From NCBI GenBank assembly GCA_003560165.1, contig PWJC01000118.1, positions 1 through 36,584 of the forward strand: a stretch of 36,584 nt of DNA, in the 5' to 3' direction. Source of the stretch: Bacteroidales bacterium. Its GTDB lineage: Bacteria > Bacteroidota > Bacteroidia > Bacteroidales > UBA7960. The notes below the pieces were generated by a model. It worked only from the letters and a program-made list of their open reading frames with translations. It did not search any database and was not told where the DNA came from. A program made the translations under genes and the position numbers. This document shows, in pieces, positions 7,388 to 16,409 of the stretch; within the stretch, counting starts at the first letter, position 1, and every line of letters starts with the position of its first letter.

Positions 7388-8407
7388 TTATTCTACAAAA
7401 CTGACCCAGCCGTGTGGATCGGGTTCATCTCCGTATTGGATGGCCTGTAGCTTTTTAAACAGCCTGGTGGATACAGGACCTGCAGCCGAAGGATCACCAA
7501 AGGTGTAGGTTTTGCCACTGTCCCTGTCCACAATGGTTCCGATGGGCGAAATGATGGCTGCGGTGCCGCAGGCACCGGCTTCTTCAAAACCTTCCAGTTC
7601 CTCAACGGCCAGTGGCCGCCTTTCGACCGTCATGCCCATGTCGGCGGCGATCTGCATCAGGCTCATGTTGGTGATCGAGGGCAGGATGGAGGGCGACTTA
7701 GGGGTAACATAGGTCTTGCCCTTAATGGCAAAGAAGTTTGCCGGCCCGGCTTCGTCGATAAATTTTTTCTCTTTGGCCTCCAGGAAAATGACCGAGGCGT
7801 AGCCTTCTGCCTTGGCCCGTTCGGAGGCAAAAAGGCTTCCAGCGTAATTGCCCCCCACCTTGATATGACCCGTACCCAGTGGAGCCGCCCTGTCAACATC
7901 CCTGACAATCTGCATCTTTACCGGGTTGAAGCCTTCTTTGAAGTAAGGACCGACAGGCCCGACAAAGACCATGAACAGATATTCTTTGGCCGGGTTAACG
8001 CCCACCTGTATCCCGGTACCGATGAGCAGCGGCCTGATGTACAGGGCTGCTCCGTGTCCGTGTGGAGGAACAAAATGCTCATTGAGCTTTACAGCTTTGG
8101 ACACCATGGTATGGAACAACTCTTCAGGCACCCTGGCCATGAGGATGCCGTCGGCTGAACGCTGCATTCTTTTGGCGTTCTCCTCCCAGCGGAAGATCCT
8201 GATCTTTCCATCTTTTCCAAGGTAGGCCTTCATGCCTTCAAAGGCCTCCTGCCCGTAGTGAAGACATGTGGCTGCCATGTGGATGTTGATGTGGGGCGAT
8301 GAGGATACTTCGATCTCTCCCCATTTGCCGTTGCGATAATAGCACCGTACATTATAGTCTGTCTGAAAATATCCGAAGGGGAGCTTGCTCCAGTCTATGT
8401 TTTGCAT
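7388..8407 (-). CDS. ilvE: Branched-chain amino acid aminotransferase
   Basis: This 339-residue fold-type IV PLP aminotransferase interconverts Val, Leu and Ile with their 2-oxo acids, using glutamate/2-oxoglutarate. The PLP lysine is K183 in GHIKVGGNYAGS, preceded by ALYIRPLLIGTG and followed by FIDEAGPANFF. The length and motifs match the long BCAT2-type subfamily common in Bacteroidota. Start ATG at 8407. The 98-bp gap to the dacB stop and the absence of a partner suggest its own transcript, although I see no perfect -7 box. Confidence 0.94.
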   Translation of the reverse strand: MQNIDWSKLPFGYFQTDYNVRCYYRNGKWGEIEVSSSPHINIHMAATCLHYGQEAFEGMKAYLGKDGKIRIFRWEENAKRMQRSADGILMARVPEELFHTMVSKAVKLNEHFVPPHGHGAALYIRPLLIGTGIQVGVNPAKEYLFMVFVGPVGPYFKEGFNPVKMQIVRDVDRAAPLGTGHIKVGGNYAGSLFASERAKAEGYASVIFLEAKEKKFIDEAGPANFFAIKGKTYVTPKSPSILPSITNMSLMQIAADMGMTVERRPLAVEELEGFEEAGACGTAAIISPIGTIVDRDSGKTYTFGDPSAAGPVSTRLFKKLQAIQYGDEPDPHGWVSFVE

Positions 8408-8505
8408 AATGCCTGGTTTTGGTTAGTTGTTTTGATGAACTGTTGAGCCGCTAAATTAACACAATATTTGTAATACGGATGAAGCCCGGCTAGATATTTC
8501 AGGCT

Positions 8506-10005
8506 TCAGCGGCCTGTTGCCGGAAAGGATTCGCTCAGGCTCCCCATCAGCCCGAACATCTTGTCGCGCATGGCCGCGGGGCTGCCCTGGTAATCGTTGA
8601 CGATGAGGACAAATGCGGCCAGGCGGCCGTTCTGCATGGGGGCGTAGCCTGCAAACGACCGCACGTTGTTCAGGGTGCCGCTTTTGGCCCTGAGCTGTCC
8701 TTCGGAGGCTGTGTTTTTAAAGTGGTTGCCTAAACTTCCCGAGCGGCCGGCCAGGGGCAGGCTGTTGTAAAATGCTCCAAAGGAGGGCTCTGCGGCCATC
8801 ATGACAAGGATCTGCATGATTTGCGTTGCGGTTAGACGGTTAGAGGGGGAGAGGCCGCTGCCGTCGAACATCGACAGCCCCCCGGTGTCGATGCCCCTTT
8901 GCTCCCAGATCTCCCGGATGGCCGCCAGGCCCCCGTTGAGGCTGCCTTCGCCTTTTTCATGATGCCCGATGGCTTTCAGCAGGTTTTCGGCATAGCTGTT
9001 GACGCTGTACATATTGGTGCGGTATACGATATGGGCAAGCGAAGGCGACAACCACGAGGCGATCACATGCCTTTGGCCGGGGATGGCCGTCCTGTGTGGA
9101 GGCAGATGAGGAAGGACCATAGGGTTCCCATCGATGCCGAACCCGTTTTTTTTGAGGAAGGCGTAAAAGGTGTCGGCCACAAAACCCGGTGGGTTCGCCA
9201 TCGATCCCCTTACCGGGAAACGCCTGGCTCCATGGGGTACGCTTCCCGTCAACCTGCGTTCGGCCTGGTAGGGAGCCCCGTATATGTACACCTGGTCGCC
9301 CGAACCCGCCGGGCCGGTGATCACCTCGTTCACAAAGCTCATACCGGGTATTTCCGGGTCGGTGCCCACCACCGTGGCAGGGGCTCCGGGGGCATCCCCC
9401 GCCCTGAAATAGACGGTGTATTCGTTCTCGTTTGCACTGAGGCCACTGGCTCCGGCGCCAAAATAATTCCCGATATGCCCCCACAGCCACCTGGGAGGCA
9501 CCATTTCGCGGTCAAAAACCCTGTCGTCGGCGATCACATGGCCGGTGATGCGAACAATGCCAGCACTCTCGAGGGCCTGTTTCCACCTGCCGTATACCTT
9601 TTCAAGGGCCAGGCTGTCGTTCATTTTCGACGCCCCCAGGCTGGGATCGCCGCTGCCCCTGATGTAAAGATTTCCCTGCAGCACCCCTTCCGCATCGATG
9701 CTGCCGTCGTACTCGAGCAGGGTTGCGAAGCGATAGCCCTGCCCCAGTGCCAGCAGGGCCGAAGCTGTGGTCACCAGCTTCTGGACCGAGGCCGGGGTAA
9801 GCGCAAGCCGCGGGTTGTGTTCGATCAATGATTGCCCGGAGTTCAACTCCCTGGCAACAAAAGCCCAGCTGGCATTGTCGAGGGCCGGATCTTCGCGGAA
9901 AGCTGCAAAAGCTCGCTCAAAGGGCCTTGGGCCTTCCCCGTTGTTGCCCAGGCAAAGAACCGGGACCACAAAAAGCAAAAACAGAAGGGTGAATCGCCGT
10001 TGCAT
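8506..10005 (-). CDS. dacB: D-alanyl-D-alanine carboxypeptidase/endopeptidase, PBP4 (DacB) family
   Basis: This periplasmic S13 penicillin-binding protein of 499 residues trims or cuts peptidoglycan peptides. A signal peptide (RRFTLLFLLFVVPVLCL) precedes the domain. Catalytic motifs are SxxK (SVQK, S73-K76), SxN (MYSVNSYAEN) and KTG in the form AKSGTLNN. The large insert between SxxK and SxN is typical of the DacB class. ATG at 10005 is preceded directly by an in-frame GTG at 10008; I chose the ATG. It follows the MCE gene by 36 bp, within a run of envelope genes (amidase, MCE, DacB). Confidence 0.93.
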   Translation of the reverse strand: MQRRFTLLFLLFVVPVLCLGNNGEGPRPFERAFAAFREDPALDNASWAFVARELNSGQSLIEHNPRLALTPASVQKLVTTASALLALGQGYRFATLLEYDGSIDAEGVLQGNLYIRGSGDPSLGASKMNDSLALEKVYGRWKQALESAGIVRITGHVIADDRVFDREMVPPRWLWGHIGNYFGAGASGLSANENEYTVYFRAGDAPGAPATVVGTDPEIPGMSFVNEVITGPAGSGDQVYIYGAPYQAERRLTGSVPHGARRFPVRGSMANPPGFVADTFYAFLKKNGFGIDGNPMVLPHLPPHRTAIPGQRHVIASWLSPSLAHIVYRTNMYSVNSYAENLLKAIGHHEKGEGSLNGGLAAIREIWEQRGIDTGGLSMFDGSGLSPSNRLTATQIMQILVMMAAEPSFGAFYNSLPLAGRSGSLGNHFKNTASEGQLRAKSGTLNNVRSFAGYAPMQNGRLAAFVLIVNDYQGSPAAMRDKMFGLMGSLSESFPATGR

Positions 10006-10041
10006 CACTGCGGGTATGTCTTTGGTGACTTTTTGTGGAAA

Positions 10042-10995
10042 CTACCTGCCAAAAACGGAAATACGGAAATACCGGCCGGGGTTTTCGCGTATGTCCTGAA
10101 GCAGGAGTTCCAATTGCCTGGATGAGGCCTCCAGTTTGCGGTAGAGTTCTTCGTCTTCCATCAGCAGGCCTGCAGAGCCTTCACCCCGGCCGATCTTTTC
10201 AGTAATGGTGGCCATTTGCTCCATGGCTGAGGCGGTGTTTGCAATGATGTTTTCCAGTTCCCTGGCGGCGATGGCATCGCTGATGTCCGAAAAATTGCCA
10301 ATGATGTGGTCGAAGGTTTCGTTGTGTGCCTCAATGTTGTTGGCGATGGAGAGCGCGCTGGCCAGCAGTTCCGAAAGGTTTTCGGATTCCCTTTCGGCCG
10401 TTTCGCCAGCAATGCGGGCAACGTGGCTGATGCTTTCGGAAGCATCGCGGATGTTTGTCAGGCTATTGCGCAGGTTTTCACGCGCGTGTTCATCAAACAG
10501 CACGGCCACCGAGGCAAATACGGTATCCATCTGCGCAAGCAGGCTTTCGGCCTGAATGGTGATGGGGCGCAGATAGCGGTCGAGTTCGGCAGTTAGCCCG
10601 GGCATGACAATGCCTGCCAGGGTGTCGCCATCCTGTATGCGTTGGTCCGCATCTCCCAGTTCGATCTGTATTTCCTTTTCGCCGATGATGTCGGGGGAGG
10701 TCAGGCGGGCCACCGAGTTAACCGGTATGCCTATCTCCCTGCTGGCGACGGCCCTGACGAGCACCCGGCCCGAGCCGTCGGGATAAAAGGAGATCCGGCT
10801 TACCTGCCCTACCTTTACCCCGCTGATGGTTACCGGGTTGGTTTCAAGCAGGCCGTCTACCTCTTCGTACACTACGTAGAAGCTGATCTGCCTGCTGAAA
10901 ATATCCCTGCCTTTCAGGTAGTTGATCCCCCAAATAAAAAGCAGGAGGGTGGCAATAAACAAGATGCCCAGTTTGATCTCTCTTTTAACTTTCAA
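10042..10995 (-). CDS. MCE/MlaD-family lipid transport protein
   Basis: This 317-residue protein has one N-terminal membrane helix (about 8-26, LGILFIATLLLFIWGINYL), then an MCE domain (about 38-115, VDGLLETNPVTISGVKVGQV...), then a long helical C-terminal region rich in A, E, S and N. It is the anchored, substrate-binding part of a phospholipid transport system between inner and outer membrane. The permease (MlaE) and ATPase (MlaF) are not adjacent. The start is TTG at 10995: an in-frame stop lies just upstream and MKVKREIKLG matches the usual family start. It begins 20 bp after the amidase stop. Confidence 0.9.
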   Translation of the reverse strand: MKVKREIKLGILFIATLLLFIWGINYLKGRDIFSRQISFYVVYEEVDGLLETNPVTISGVKVGQVSRISFYPDGSGRVLVRAVASREIGIPVNSVARLTSPDIIGEKEIQIELGDADQRIQDGDTLAGIVMPGLTAELDRYLRPITIQAESLLAQMDTVFASVAVLFDEHARENLRNSLTNIRDASESISHVARIAGETAERESENLSELLASALSIANNIEAHNETFDHIIGNFSDISDAIAARELENIIANTASAMEQMATITEKIGRGEGSAGLLMEDEELYRKLEASSRQLELLLQDIRENPGRYFRISVFGR

Positions 10996-11015
10996 TTTCT
11001 GGTTTATTTATAGGA

Positions 11016-12224
11016 TTATTCAGCACTCTGACTGTTCAGTAGCCGGATGGCTTCGGAGGCACTGATCCTTTCGTTGTTGTGAAAGGCCACGACAAAGGCG
11101 TCCCTGAAACCCGCCAGCTGTACCTTCTGCTGGAGTTCGGCGGCAGCCTCCAGGCTGGCTTCGTTTCCTACCGTATATTTATACAGCCCTTCATGGAAAT
11201 AGTAAGCCACGTTTTCAAGGCCCCTGAATGCAGGGTCGTTGGCCGGGCGTTTTTCGCTGGTTGAGGCAAACTGTACCCTGAAGGAAACCTCAGTGGCCGA
11301 AACCCGCTCAGCTGCTGCATTGCCCCCGGCACCGCCTGAAGAGTTGTCGGTGCCGGGGTCAATGTCCGAAACCCCTGCTTCAGGGGTCTGCAACAGTCTG
11401 TTTCCGGCCTGGGGGGCTGAGCGGGCATAGTGGCTCCTGGCTGCCGCCATGGCGTCCTGTTCCTGCTTGTACTGCCTGAACGCCCTGAATATGGCCGAGG
11501 CAATATGGGCCTGGCCGCTTTCGGACATCAGGTATTCTTCCTCTCTCGGATTGCTGATAAAGCCTGTTTCTATTAAAATGCCTGGCATGGTTACATGGTA
11601 AAGCACCAGGAAGCCGGCCTGCTTGACTCCCCTGTCGATCCGCCTGGCCCTTTCCCTGAACTGCGACTGAACCAGGGAAGCCATGGTCAGGCTCTGGTCG
11701 AGGTAGGCGTTCTGGTAAAGGGCGAAGATGATGCTGGCCTCCGGTGAGCTGGGATCAAATCCGTCGTAGGTTTCCAGGTAATCGTCTTCGTAGAGGATCG
11801 ATTTGTTTTCGCGCCGGGCCACTTCGAGATTGGCCGCGCTGCGGTGCAGGCCCATGACGAAGGTTTCAGTGCCCCTGGCACTGCGGTTGGTCGAGCTGTT
11901 GCAATGTATCGAAATGAAGAGGTCGGCCTGGTTCTCGTTGGCGATCCTGGCCCTTTCGTGCAGGGGCACAAACACGTCGGTTTCGCGGGTATAGATGACC
12001 CGGACGCCGGGGAGGTTCTCCCGGATGTATTCGCCCAGTTTCAGGGATATGACCAGGGCAATGTCTTTTTCCTCCGACCTGCTGCCCACGGCACCGGGCT
12101 CTCTTCCGCCGTGGCCGGGATCGATCACCACGGTGTCCACAAATCCGCGGCGGTCGGCCAGCAGCGCGACGGGCAAAAGTGCCAGCAGCAGTGCCATACC
12201 AAAAAGCAGGAGAATACGTTCCAC
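11016..12224 (-). CDS. N-acetylmuramoyl-L-alanine amidase (Amidase_3) with SPOR-like C-terminus
   Basis: This 402-residue exported zinc amidase cuts the bond between MurNAc and L-Ala in peptidoglycan. A signal peptide (1-23) is followed by the Amidase_3 domain with zinc ligands H38 (DPGHGG), E52 and H107 (SIHCNSS), and catalytic E219 (GILIETGFISNP). A Ser/Gly/Asn-rich linker (270-310) leads to a C-terminal domain (about 312-395) that looks SPOR-like and would bind denuded glycan. The start is GTG at 12224. It heads the amidase-MCE-dacB group and is divergent from lptD. Confidence 0.92.
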   Translation of the reverse strand: MERILLLFGMALLLALLPVALLADRRGFVDTVVIDPGHGGREPGAVGSRSEEKDIALVISLKLGEYIRENLPGVRVIYTRETDVFVPLHERARIANENQADLFISIHCNSSTNRSARGTETFVMGLHRSAANLEVARRENKSILYEDDYLETYDGFDPSSPEASIIFALYQNAYLDQSLTMASLVQSQFRERARRIDRGVKQAGFLVLYHVTMPGILIETGFISNPREEEYLMSESGQAHIASAIFRAFRQYKQEQDAMAAARSHYARSAPQAGNRLLQTPEAGVSDIDPGTDNSSGGAGGNAAAERVSATEVSFRVQFASTSEKRPANDPAFRGLENVAYYFHEGLYKYTVGNEASLEAAAELQQKVQLAGFRDAFVVAFHNNERISASEAIRLLNSQSAE

Positions 12225-12235
12225 TATAGTTAAGC

Positions 12236-12253
12236 TATTTTTGATTATTTTTG
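12236..12253 (+). promoter_or_regulatory. Two tandem -7 boxes upstream of lptD
   Basis: TATTTTTG occurs at 12236-12243 and again at 12246-12253; both match TAnnTTTG. Transcripts would start near 12248-12258, leaving a leader of more than 100 nt before lptD. The rest of the gap (12254-12360) holds a direct repeat, CTGAAACTGTT at 12266-12276 and 12281-12291, and no gene. The AT-richness means chance matches are possible. Confidence 0.4.
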
Positions 12254-12339
12254 CAGAAAATTTGCCTGAAACTGTTCTGACTGAAACTGTTTATATAACT
12301 GGTAATGTATACGTAGATACCAACCACGATGTTGTATCA

Positions 12340-12347
12340 CAAAAATA
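12340..12347 (-). promoter_or_regulatory. Candidate -7 box for the amidase-MCE-dacB group
   Basis: TATTTTTG on the minus strand matches the consensus. A start near 12335 would give a leader of about 110 nt that overlaps the leader predicted for lptD in the opposite direction. Confidence 0.4.
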
Positions 12348-12360
12348 ACATTTAATCACA

Positions 12361-15021
12361 TTGCGCACAAACCCCATTGTGAAGTTTTTAATTCTCCTTT
12401 TTGTCTTTTCCCTGAGTCTTTCCGGTTTACGGGCCCAGCTTCCGGACGATCCTACAGAGGCTCCCATGCCCGGCATGGAAGAGACCGCAGCGGCAGCAGA
12501 CACCCTTGGGGAGAACGAACAAAGGCTCAGGGGGACGGGTGTTATCCTGGAAACCACTGTGGAGTACCAGGCCCAGGATACTATTTTCCACGACATACGG
12601 AACCAGCGGGTTTATATTTACGGCAATGCCGACCTGACCTATGACGACCTGCACCTGAAGGCGGCCTATATTGAGATCGATTTCCAGACCAATGAACTCT
12701 TTGCCAAAGGGCTTCCCGACACTGCAGGCGTGATACAGGGGCTCCCGGTATTTACCGAGGGGATGCAGAGCTTTCAGTCGCAGGAACTGCGGTACAATTT
12801 CGAGACCCGCCGGGGCCGCACCACAGGGGTGGTCACCGAAGAAGCCGAAGGTTTTGTGCATGGCGATGTGGTCAAGATACAGCCCAACAGGGAGGTCCAT
12901 GTGGCCGACGGCAAATACACCACCTGCGATCATCCGGAACCTCATTTTCACATCGAGTTCCGAAGGGCCAAGATCATTCCCGACGACAAGATCATCTCGA
13001 GTACGGCATTTCTGGTTATACGGGGGGTACCCACTCCGCTGTTCGTTCCTTTTGGTTTTTTCCCGAACAAAAGGGGGCAGGCCTCCGGGGTGCTTATCCC
13101 CTCTTACGGAGAAAGCCGGGAGCGTGGATTTTATCTTGAAAATGGCGGCTTCTACTGGGGTATCAGCGACCACATGGATCTTTCGATAAGGGGCGACATC
13201 TACTCGAGGGGTAGTTGGGCCCTGCGCGCGGGTTCCAATTACAATGTGCGCTACCGTTTCAACGGGGCGGTAAACCTGACCTATGCCGTCAATTTGTTTG
13301 GGGAGCGGAATATGCCCGATTACGAGCGCAGCAGGGACTTCCGCGTGGTATGGTCGCACAGCCAGGCAGCCCAGGCCCACCCCACCCGTTCTTTCCGGGC
13401 CAGCGTAAATGCAGGCAGCCGTCAGTCGAGCCGTTTCAACCCGGTGTCGGACGAAGATTACCTCTCGAACACCTTTTCGTCCAATGTCAGCTATTCCAAC
13501 AGATGGGCCGGCAGGTACAATTTTTCGGCTAACCTCAGGCACAGCCAGAACACCAACAACCGCCGCGTCGACCTGAGCATTCCGGAAATAACTTTCGGTG
13601 TTACCCGTTTTTACCCCTTTCGCGGCTCCGGGGTCAGCGGCACACCCAGGTGGTACGAAGACATCAACCTGACCTATAACATGAATGCCCGCAACGAGCT
13701 GAGCATTGCCGATTCGCTCCTGTTCACCCAAAATGCCCTGTCGCAGTTCCGGAGCGGTGTTCGCCATACCATTCCGGTATCCTGGGCCACCCGGGTGGCC
13801 AACCATTTCAACCTGAGTGCCGGCATGAACTATTCTGAGCGCTGGTACTTCAGCACCATACGCAAGGAGTGGGACCCCCATGCCGGGGCAGGTGGCGACG
13901 GGGCTCTGGTAACCGACACCGTTTCCGGGTTCAGACCAGCCCGTGAGTTTAACCTGGCATCGGGCCTCAACACCACCCTGTATGGGATGATGCAGTTTCG
14001 TTCCGGTCCGGTTTCGGCCTTTCGGCATGTACTTTCTCCCAGCCTGGGCTTCAGCTTCAGGCCCGATTTTGCCGATCCATTCTGGGGCTATTACGAAACC
14101 TATTACGACCCCATTCGCGACGAAGACGTTCAGTACAGTATTTTCGAACAGGGCATCTATGGAGGGCCTCCCCGCGGACGCTCGGGCAACATCAGCCTGA
14201 GCCTGAACAACAACCTGGAGATGAAGGTAAGAAACAGGCGGGACCCCGATGCCGAAGACCGGAAGATCGTATTGATCGATAACCTGTCGGTTACCGGGGG
14301 CTATGACCTGGCCAGGGATTCCCTGAATTTTTCAGATGTCAGGGTGAGCGGGCGGACCAGGCTGCTGGGTAATTTCGACATCACCTATTCGAGTACCTGG
14401 ACGCCCTATGCCCGCGACGATCAGGGCCAGCCCATCGACCAGTTCCTGTGGGCCAGCGACCGCAAGCTCTTTCAGCTGAGCAATACCTCCTGGGCGCTGA
14501 ACCTGAACTACCACCTGAGCTCCAGTGCCGAACCCAGGCAGGCGGCCGGCGCTGCCGGATTTGAACGGGGTGTGGACGGGCGGAGGACTCCTGGTTTCGG
14601 GGAGGGAGGCAACGGCCTTTTTGAAGAGGAGTTAGCCGAACTGCCGCCCCCGGGGGTTGCAGACTATTCGGTGCCATGGAATCTGTCTTTTACCTACTCC
14701 TTCAACTATGGTTCAAGGTACGGCTTCATAAACCAGCGTTTTGAGCGGCAAACCGTGCAAAACCTGGGTGTCCGGGGAGATATTTACCTGACACCGAAAT
14801 GGAGGGTGGGCTTTCGTACCGGCTATGATTTCGACAACCACCAGCTCACCTTTACTTCCATCGACGTCTATCGCGACCTGCATTGCTGGGAGATGAGCTT
14901 TAACTGGATCCCCATGGGTTTCAGGCAGAGCTATAATTTCACCATCCGCGTCAAATCGAGTGTGTTGCAAGACCTGAAGCTGACCCGCCGCACACATCAT
15001 ATGGACCGGGCTTTCCGTTAA
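12361..15021 (+). CDS. lptD: LPS-assembly outer-membrane protein LptD (Bacteroidota type)
   Basis: This 886-residue outer-membrane protein inserts lipopolysaccharide into the outer leaflet. A signal peptide (VKFLILLFVFSLSLSGLRAQ) is followed by an OstA-like beta-jellyroll region (about 60-200, with IYGNADLTYDDLHLKAAYIE) and a long beta-barrel region to the end, with many alternating aromatic strands. VPFGFFPNKRGQASGVLIPS near 228-247 is typical of the Bacteroidota family. The frame begins at TTG 12361 after an in-frame stop at 12346; GTG at 12379 would also give a good signal peptide. No ATG is available near the N-terminus. It is divergent from the peptidoglycan amidase and stops 24 bp before the convergent dehydrogenase gene. 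Confidence 0.9.
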   Translation: MRTNPIVKFLILLFVFSLSLSGLRAQLPDDPTEAPMPGMEETAAAADTLGENEQRLRGTGVILETTVEYQAQDTIFHDIRNQRVYIYGNADLTYDDLHLKAAYIEIDFQTNELFAKGLPDTAGVIQGLPVFTEGMQSFQSQELRYNFETRRGRTTGVVTEEAEGFVHGDVVKIQPNREVHVADGKYTTCDHPEPHFHIEFRRAKIIPDDKIISSTAFLVIRGVPTPLFVPFGFFPNKRGQASGVLIPSYGESRERGFYLENGGFYWGISDHMDLSIRGDIYSRGSWALRAGSNYNVRYRFNGAVNLTYAVNLFGERNMPDYERSRDFRVVWSHSQAAQAHPTRSFRASVNAGSRQSSRFNPVSDEDYLSNTFSSNVSYSNRWAGRYNFSANLRHSQNTNNRRVDLSIPEITFGVTRFYPFRGSGVSGTPRWYEDINLTYNMNARNELSIADSLLFTQNALSQFRSGVRHTIPVSWATRVANHFNLSAGMNYSERWYFSTIRKEWDPHAGAGGDGALVTDTVSGFRPAREFNLASGLNTTLYGMMQFRSGPVSAFRHVLSPSLGFSFRPDFADPFWGYYETYYDPIRDEDVQYSIFEQGIYGGPPRGRSGNISLSLNNNLEMKVRNRRDPDAEDRKIVLIDNLSVTGGYDLARDSLNFSDVRVSGRTRLLGNFDITYSSTWTPYARDDQGQPIDQFLWASDRKLFQLSNTSWALNLNYHLSSSAEPRQAAGAAGFERGVDGRRTPGFGEGGNGLFEEELAELPPPGVADYSVPWNLSFTYSFNYGSRYGFINQRFERQTVQNLGVRGDIYLTPKWRVGFRTGYDFDNHQLTFTSIDVYRDLHCWEMSFNWIPMGFRQSYNFTIRVKSSVLQDLKLTRRTHHMDRAFR

Positions 15022-15045
15022 GTACAGGGCGTTGGTCAGATTGTC

Positions 15046-16119
15046 CTACCAGGGGCAACTGACGCCGGTTTCCTCGCACAGCCGGGCAATCTCCTGTTTG
15101 ACATTTTCCATCAGGACAATGCCGCCTTTGCTGTTCCTGGCCTCTGCCTGGCGCTCGGGGTCACCCGGTATCAGCACCTTTTCTTCGCCCCTGGCGGGCT
15201 TGGCCTGCCTGAGGGTGGAGATCCACTGGTCCATCATGTCCCTGAAAGCAGAAGCCGGCCGGAAGGCATCGATGCGCATGGCACCAAAAAAATGCCCGGT
15301 CCCCTTTCCGGGAAGATCCTCCTTAAGGGGGAGATAGGCTACCGAGGGAGGGACGAAGGGCCCGAAGTTGGCCCCCGACAACACGGCCGACAACAGATCG
15401 ACAATGGCCCCGAGACAATATCCTTTGTGGCTGCCGAATTCCCTGCTGCTTCCCAGGGGGCGTATGGCCCCTCCACGTTTGAGTACACCGGGGTCGGTAC
15501 TTGTCATTCCGCTGCTCTCCTGGACAAAACCTTCGCGGATGGGAAGGCCTTGCCTGTGCAGGAGATCGACCTTGCCCCTGGCAATGGAGGCGGTGGCAAA
15601 ATCGGCCACCACCGGGGCTTGCTTCCCTGCCGGGACGGCCACTGCGATCGGGTTGGTCCCCAGCAAGCCCGCTGCCGAAAAAGTGGGTGCGACCAGGGGG
15701 TTTGCGTTGGTCATACAAATGCCGATCATGTCATGGCCGAGGGCCTGCATGGCGTAATAGGCGGCAATGCCGAAGTGATTGCTGTTGTTCACGGCCACCC
15801 AGCCCGTACCTGCCCGGACGGCTTTTTCGATGGCCAGTTCCATGGCTTTGACCGAGACCACAGCGCCCAGGCCGTTGTCGCCATCGAGCAGTGCAGTAGA
15901 GGGAGTCTGATGCATCACCCGGGGTCTGGCGGCCGGATTGATGCGCCCCTGCTGAAGCATGCGAACGTAATCGGGCAGCCGGAGCATGCCGTGAGAGGGA
16001 ATGTCGCGCAGCTCGGCCGAAACGATCACCGAGGCGGCGGTCACTGCATCCTGTTGTGGTACCCTGCACGCCAAAAACAGCCTGGTTGCAAGTTCCCTGA
16101 TTGTTGCTATACTGGACAT
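15046..16119 (-). CDS. Ldh family oxidoreductase (malate/L-lactate/ureidoglycolate dehydrogenase type)
   Basis: This 357-residue NAD(P)-dependent dehydrogenase belongs to the Ldh_2 family, unrelated to classic Rossmann malate dehydrogenases. Family motifs: DIPSHGMLRLPDY (39-51), NNSNHFGIAAYYA (111-123), TNANPLVAP, LLGTNPIA and REFGSHKGYCLG. Substrates in this family include malate, lactate, sulfolactate and ureidoglycolate; nothing here picks one. Start ATG at 16119. It has no partner gene on its strand. Confidence 0.9.
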   Translation of the reverse strand: MSSIATIRELATRLFLACRVPQQDAVTAASVIVSAELRDIPSHGMLRLPDYVRMLQQGRINPAARPRVMHQTPSTALLDGDNGLGAVVSVKAMELAIEKAVRAGTGWVAVNNSNHFGIAAYYAMQALGHDMIGICMTNANPLVAPTFSAAGLLGTNPIAVAVPAGKQAPVVADFATASIARGKVDLLHRQGLPIREGFVQESSGMTSTDPGVLKRGGAIRPLGSSREFGSHKGYCLGAIVDLLSAVLSGANFGPFVPPSVAYLPLKEDLPGKGTGHFFGAMRIDAFRPASAFRDMMDQWISTLRQAKPARGEEKVLIPGDPERQAEARNSKGGIVLMENVKQEIARLCEETGVSCPW

Positions 16120-16409
16120 GGTTTACTGTCTGAAATTTGAGAAAAATTCATGGCAAAGCAGCCGGGCCGCCGGGGGCAAACACAATGGAATGATATTTGT
16201 GTTGAAGCCAGAGGAGTTGGATTGTCCGGGCACAAATGTTTTTTGGTAATTATAAAAAAAAATTTGAATATTTGCACTCGTGAGAATTTTCCAACTGTTC
16301 CTTGCAATGCAGCCTCCGGGTTCAGGGCCAGGCCCCCTGATTGTTCCGCAATGTAATTGATATTTAATAATACCTTTGCATATTCACCAAATTCCTTTAA
16401 TAAAACAGT
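16120..16409. other. Intergenic region, 290 bp
   Basis: This gap separates the divergent dehydrogenase and pilin-like genes. Apart from the -7 box at 16371-16378 it holds an AT-rich patch around 16245-16275 with a run of nine A. Short open frames here are not convincing. I recognise no RNA gene. Confidence 0.6.
16371..16378 (+). promoter_or_regulatory. Bacteroidota -7 box for the DUF3822-rsmD-coaD operon
   Basis: TACCTTTG matches TAnnTTTG. The transcript would start near 16384, about 26 nt before the first ATG at 16410. No clear -33 TTG is at standard spacing. Confidence 0.65.

Noticed and set aside
8480-8508. Hairpin TGAAGCC/GGCTTCA as dacB terminator
   Set aside because: The stem is only 7 bp with a 15-nt loop and no U-run; too weak to list.
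12427-14028. Long open frame of 533 codons on the minus strand inside lptD
   Set aside because: It is antisense to a well-supported lptD, with no homology I recognise. Long antisense frames arise from the GC-rich third codon positions here. The same applies to 3101-4138 (+), 8899-9831 (+), 24087-25142 (-), 24418-25509 (-), 15292-16140 (+), 31970-32725 (+) and 2039-2659 (+).
16150-16356. 68-codon open frame in the gap before the pilin-like gene
   Set aside because: No recognisable motif, odd composition, and it runs through the AT-rich promoter-like region. No -7 box precedes it.
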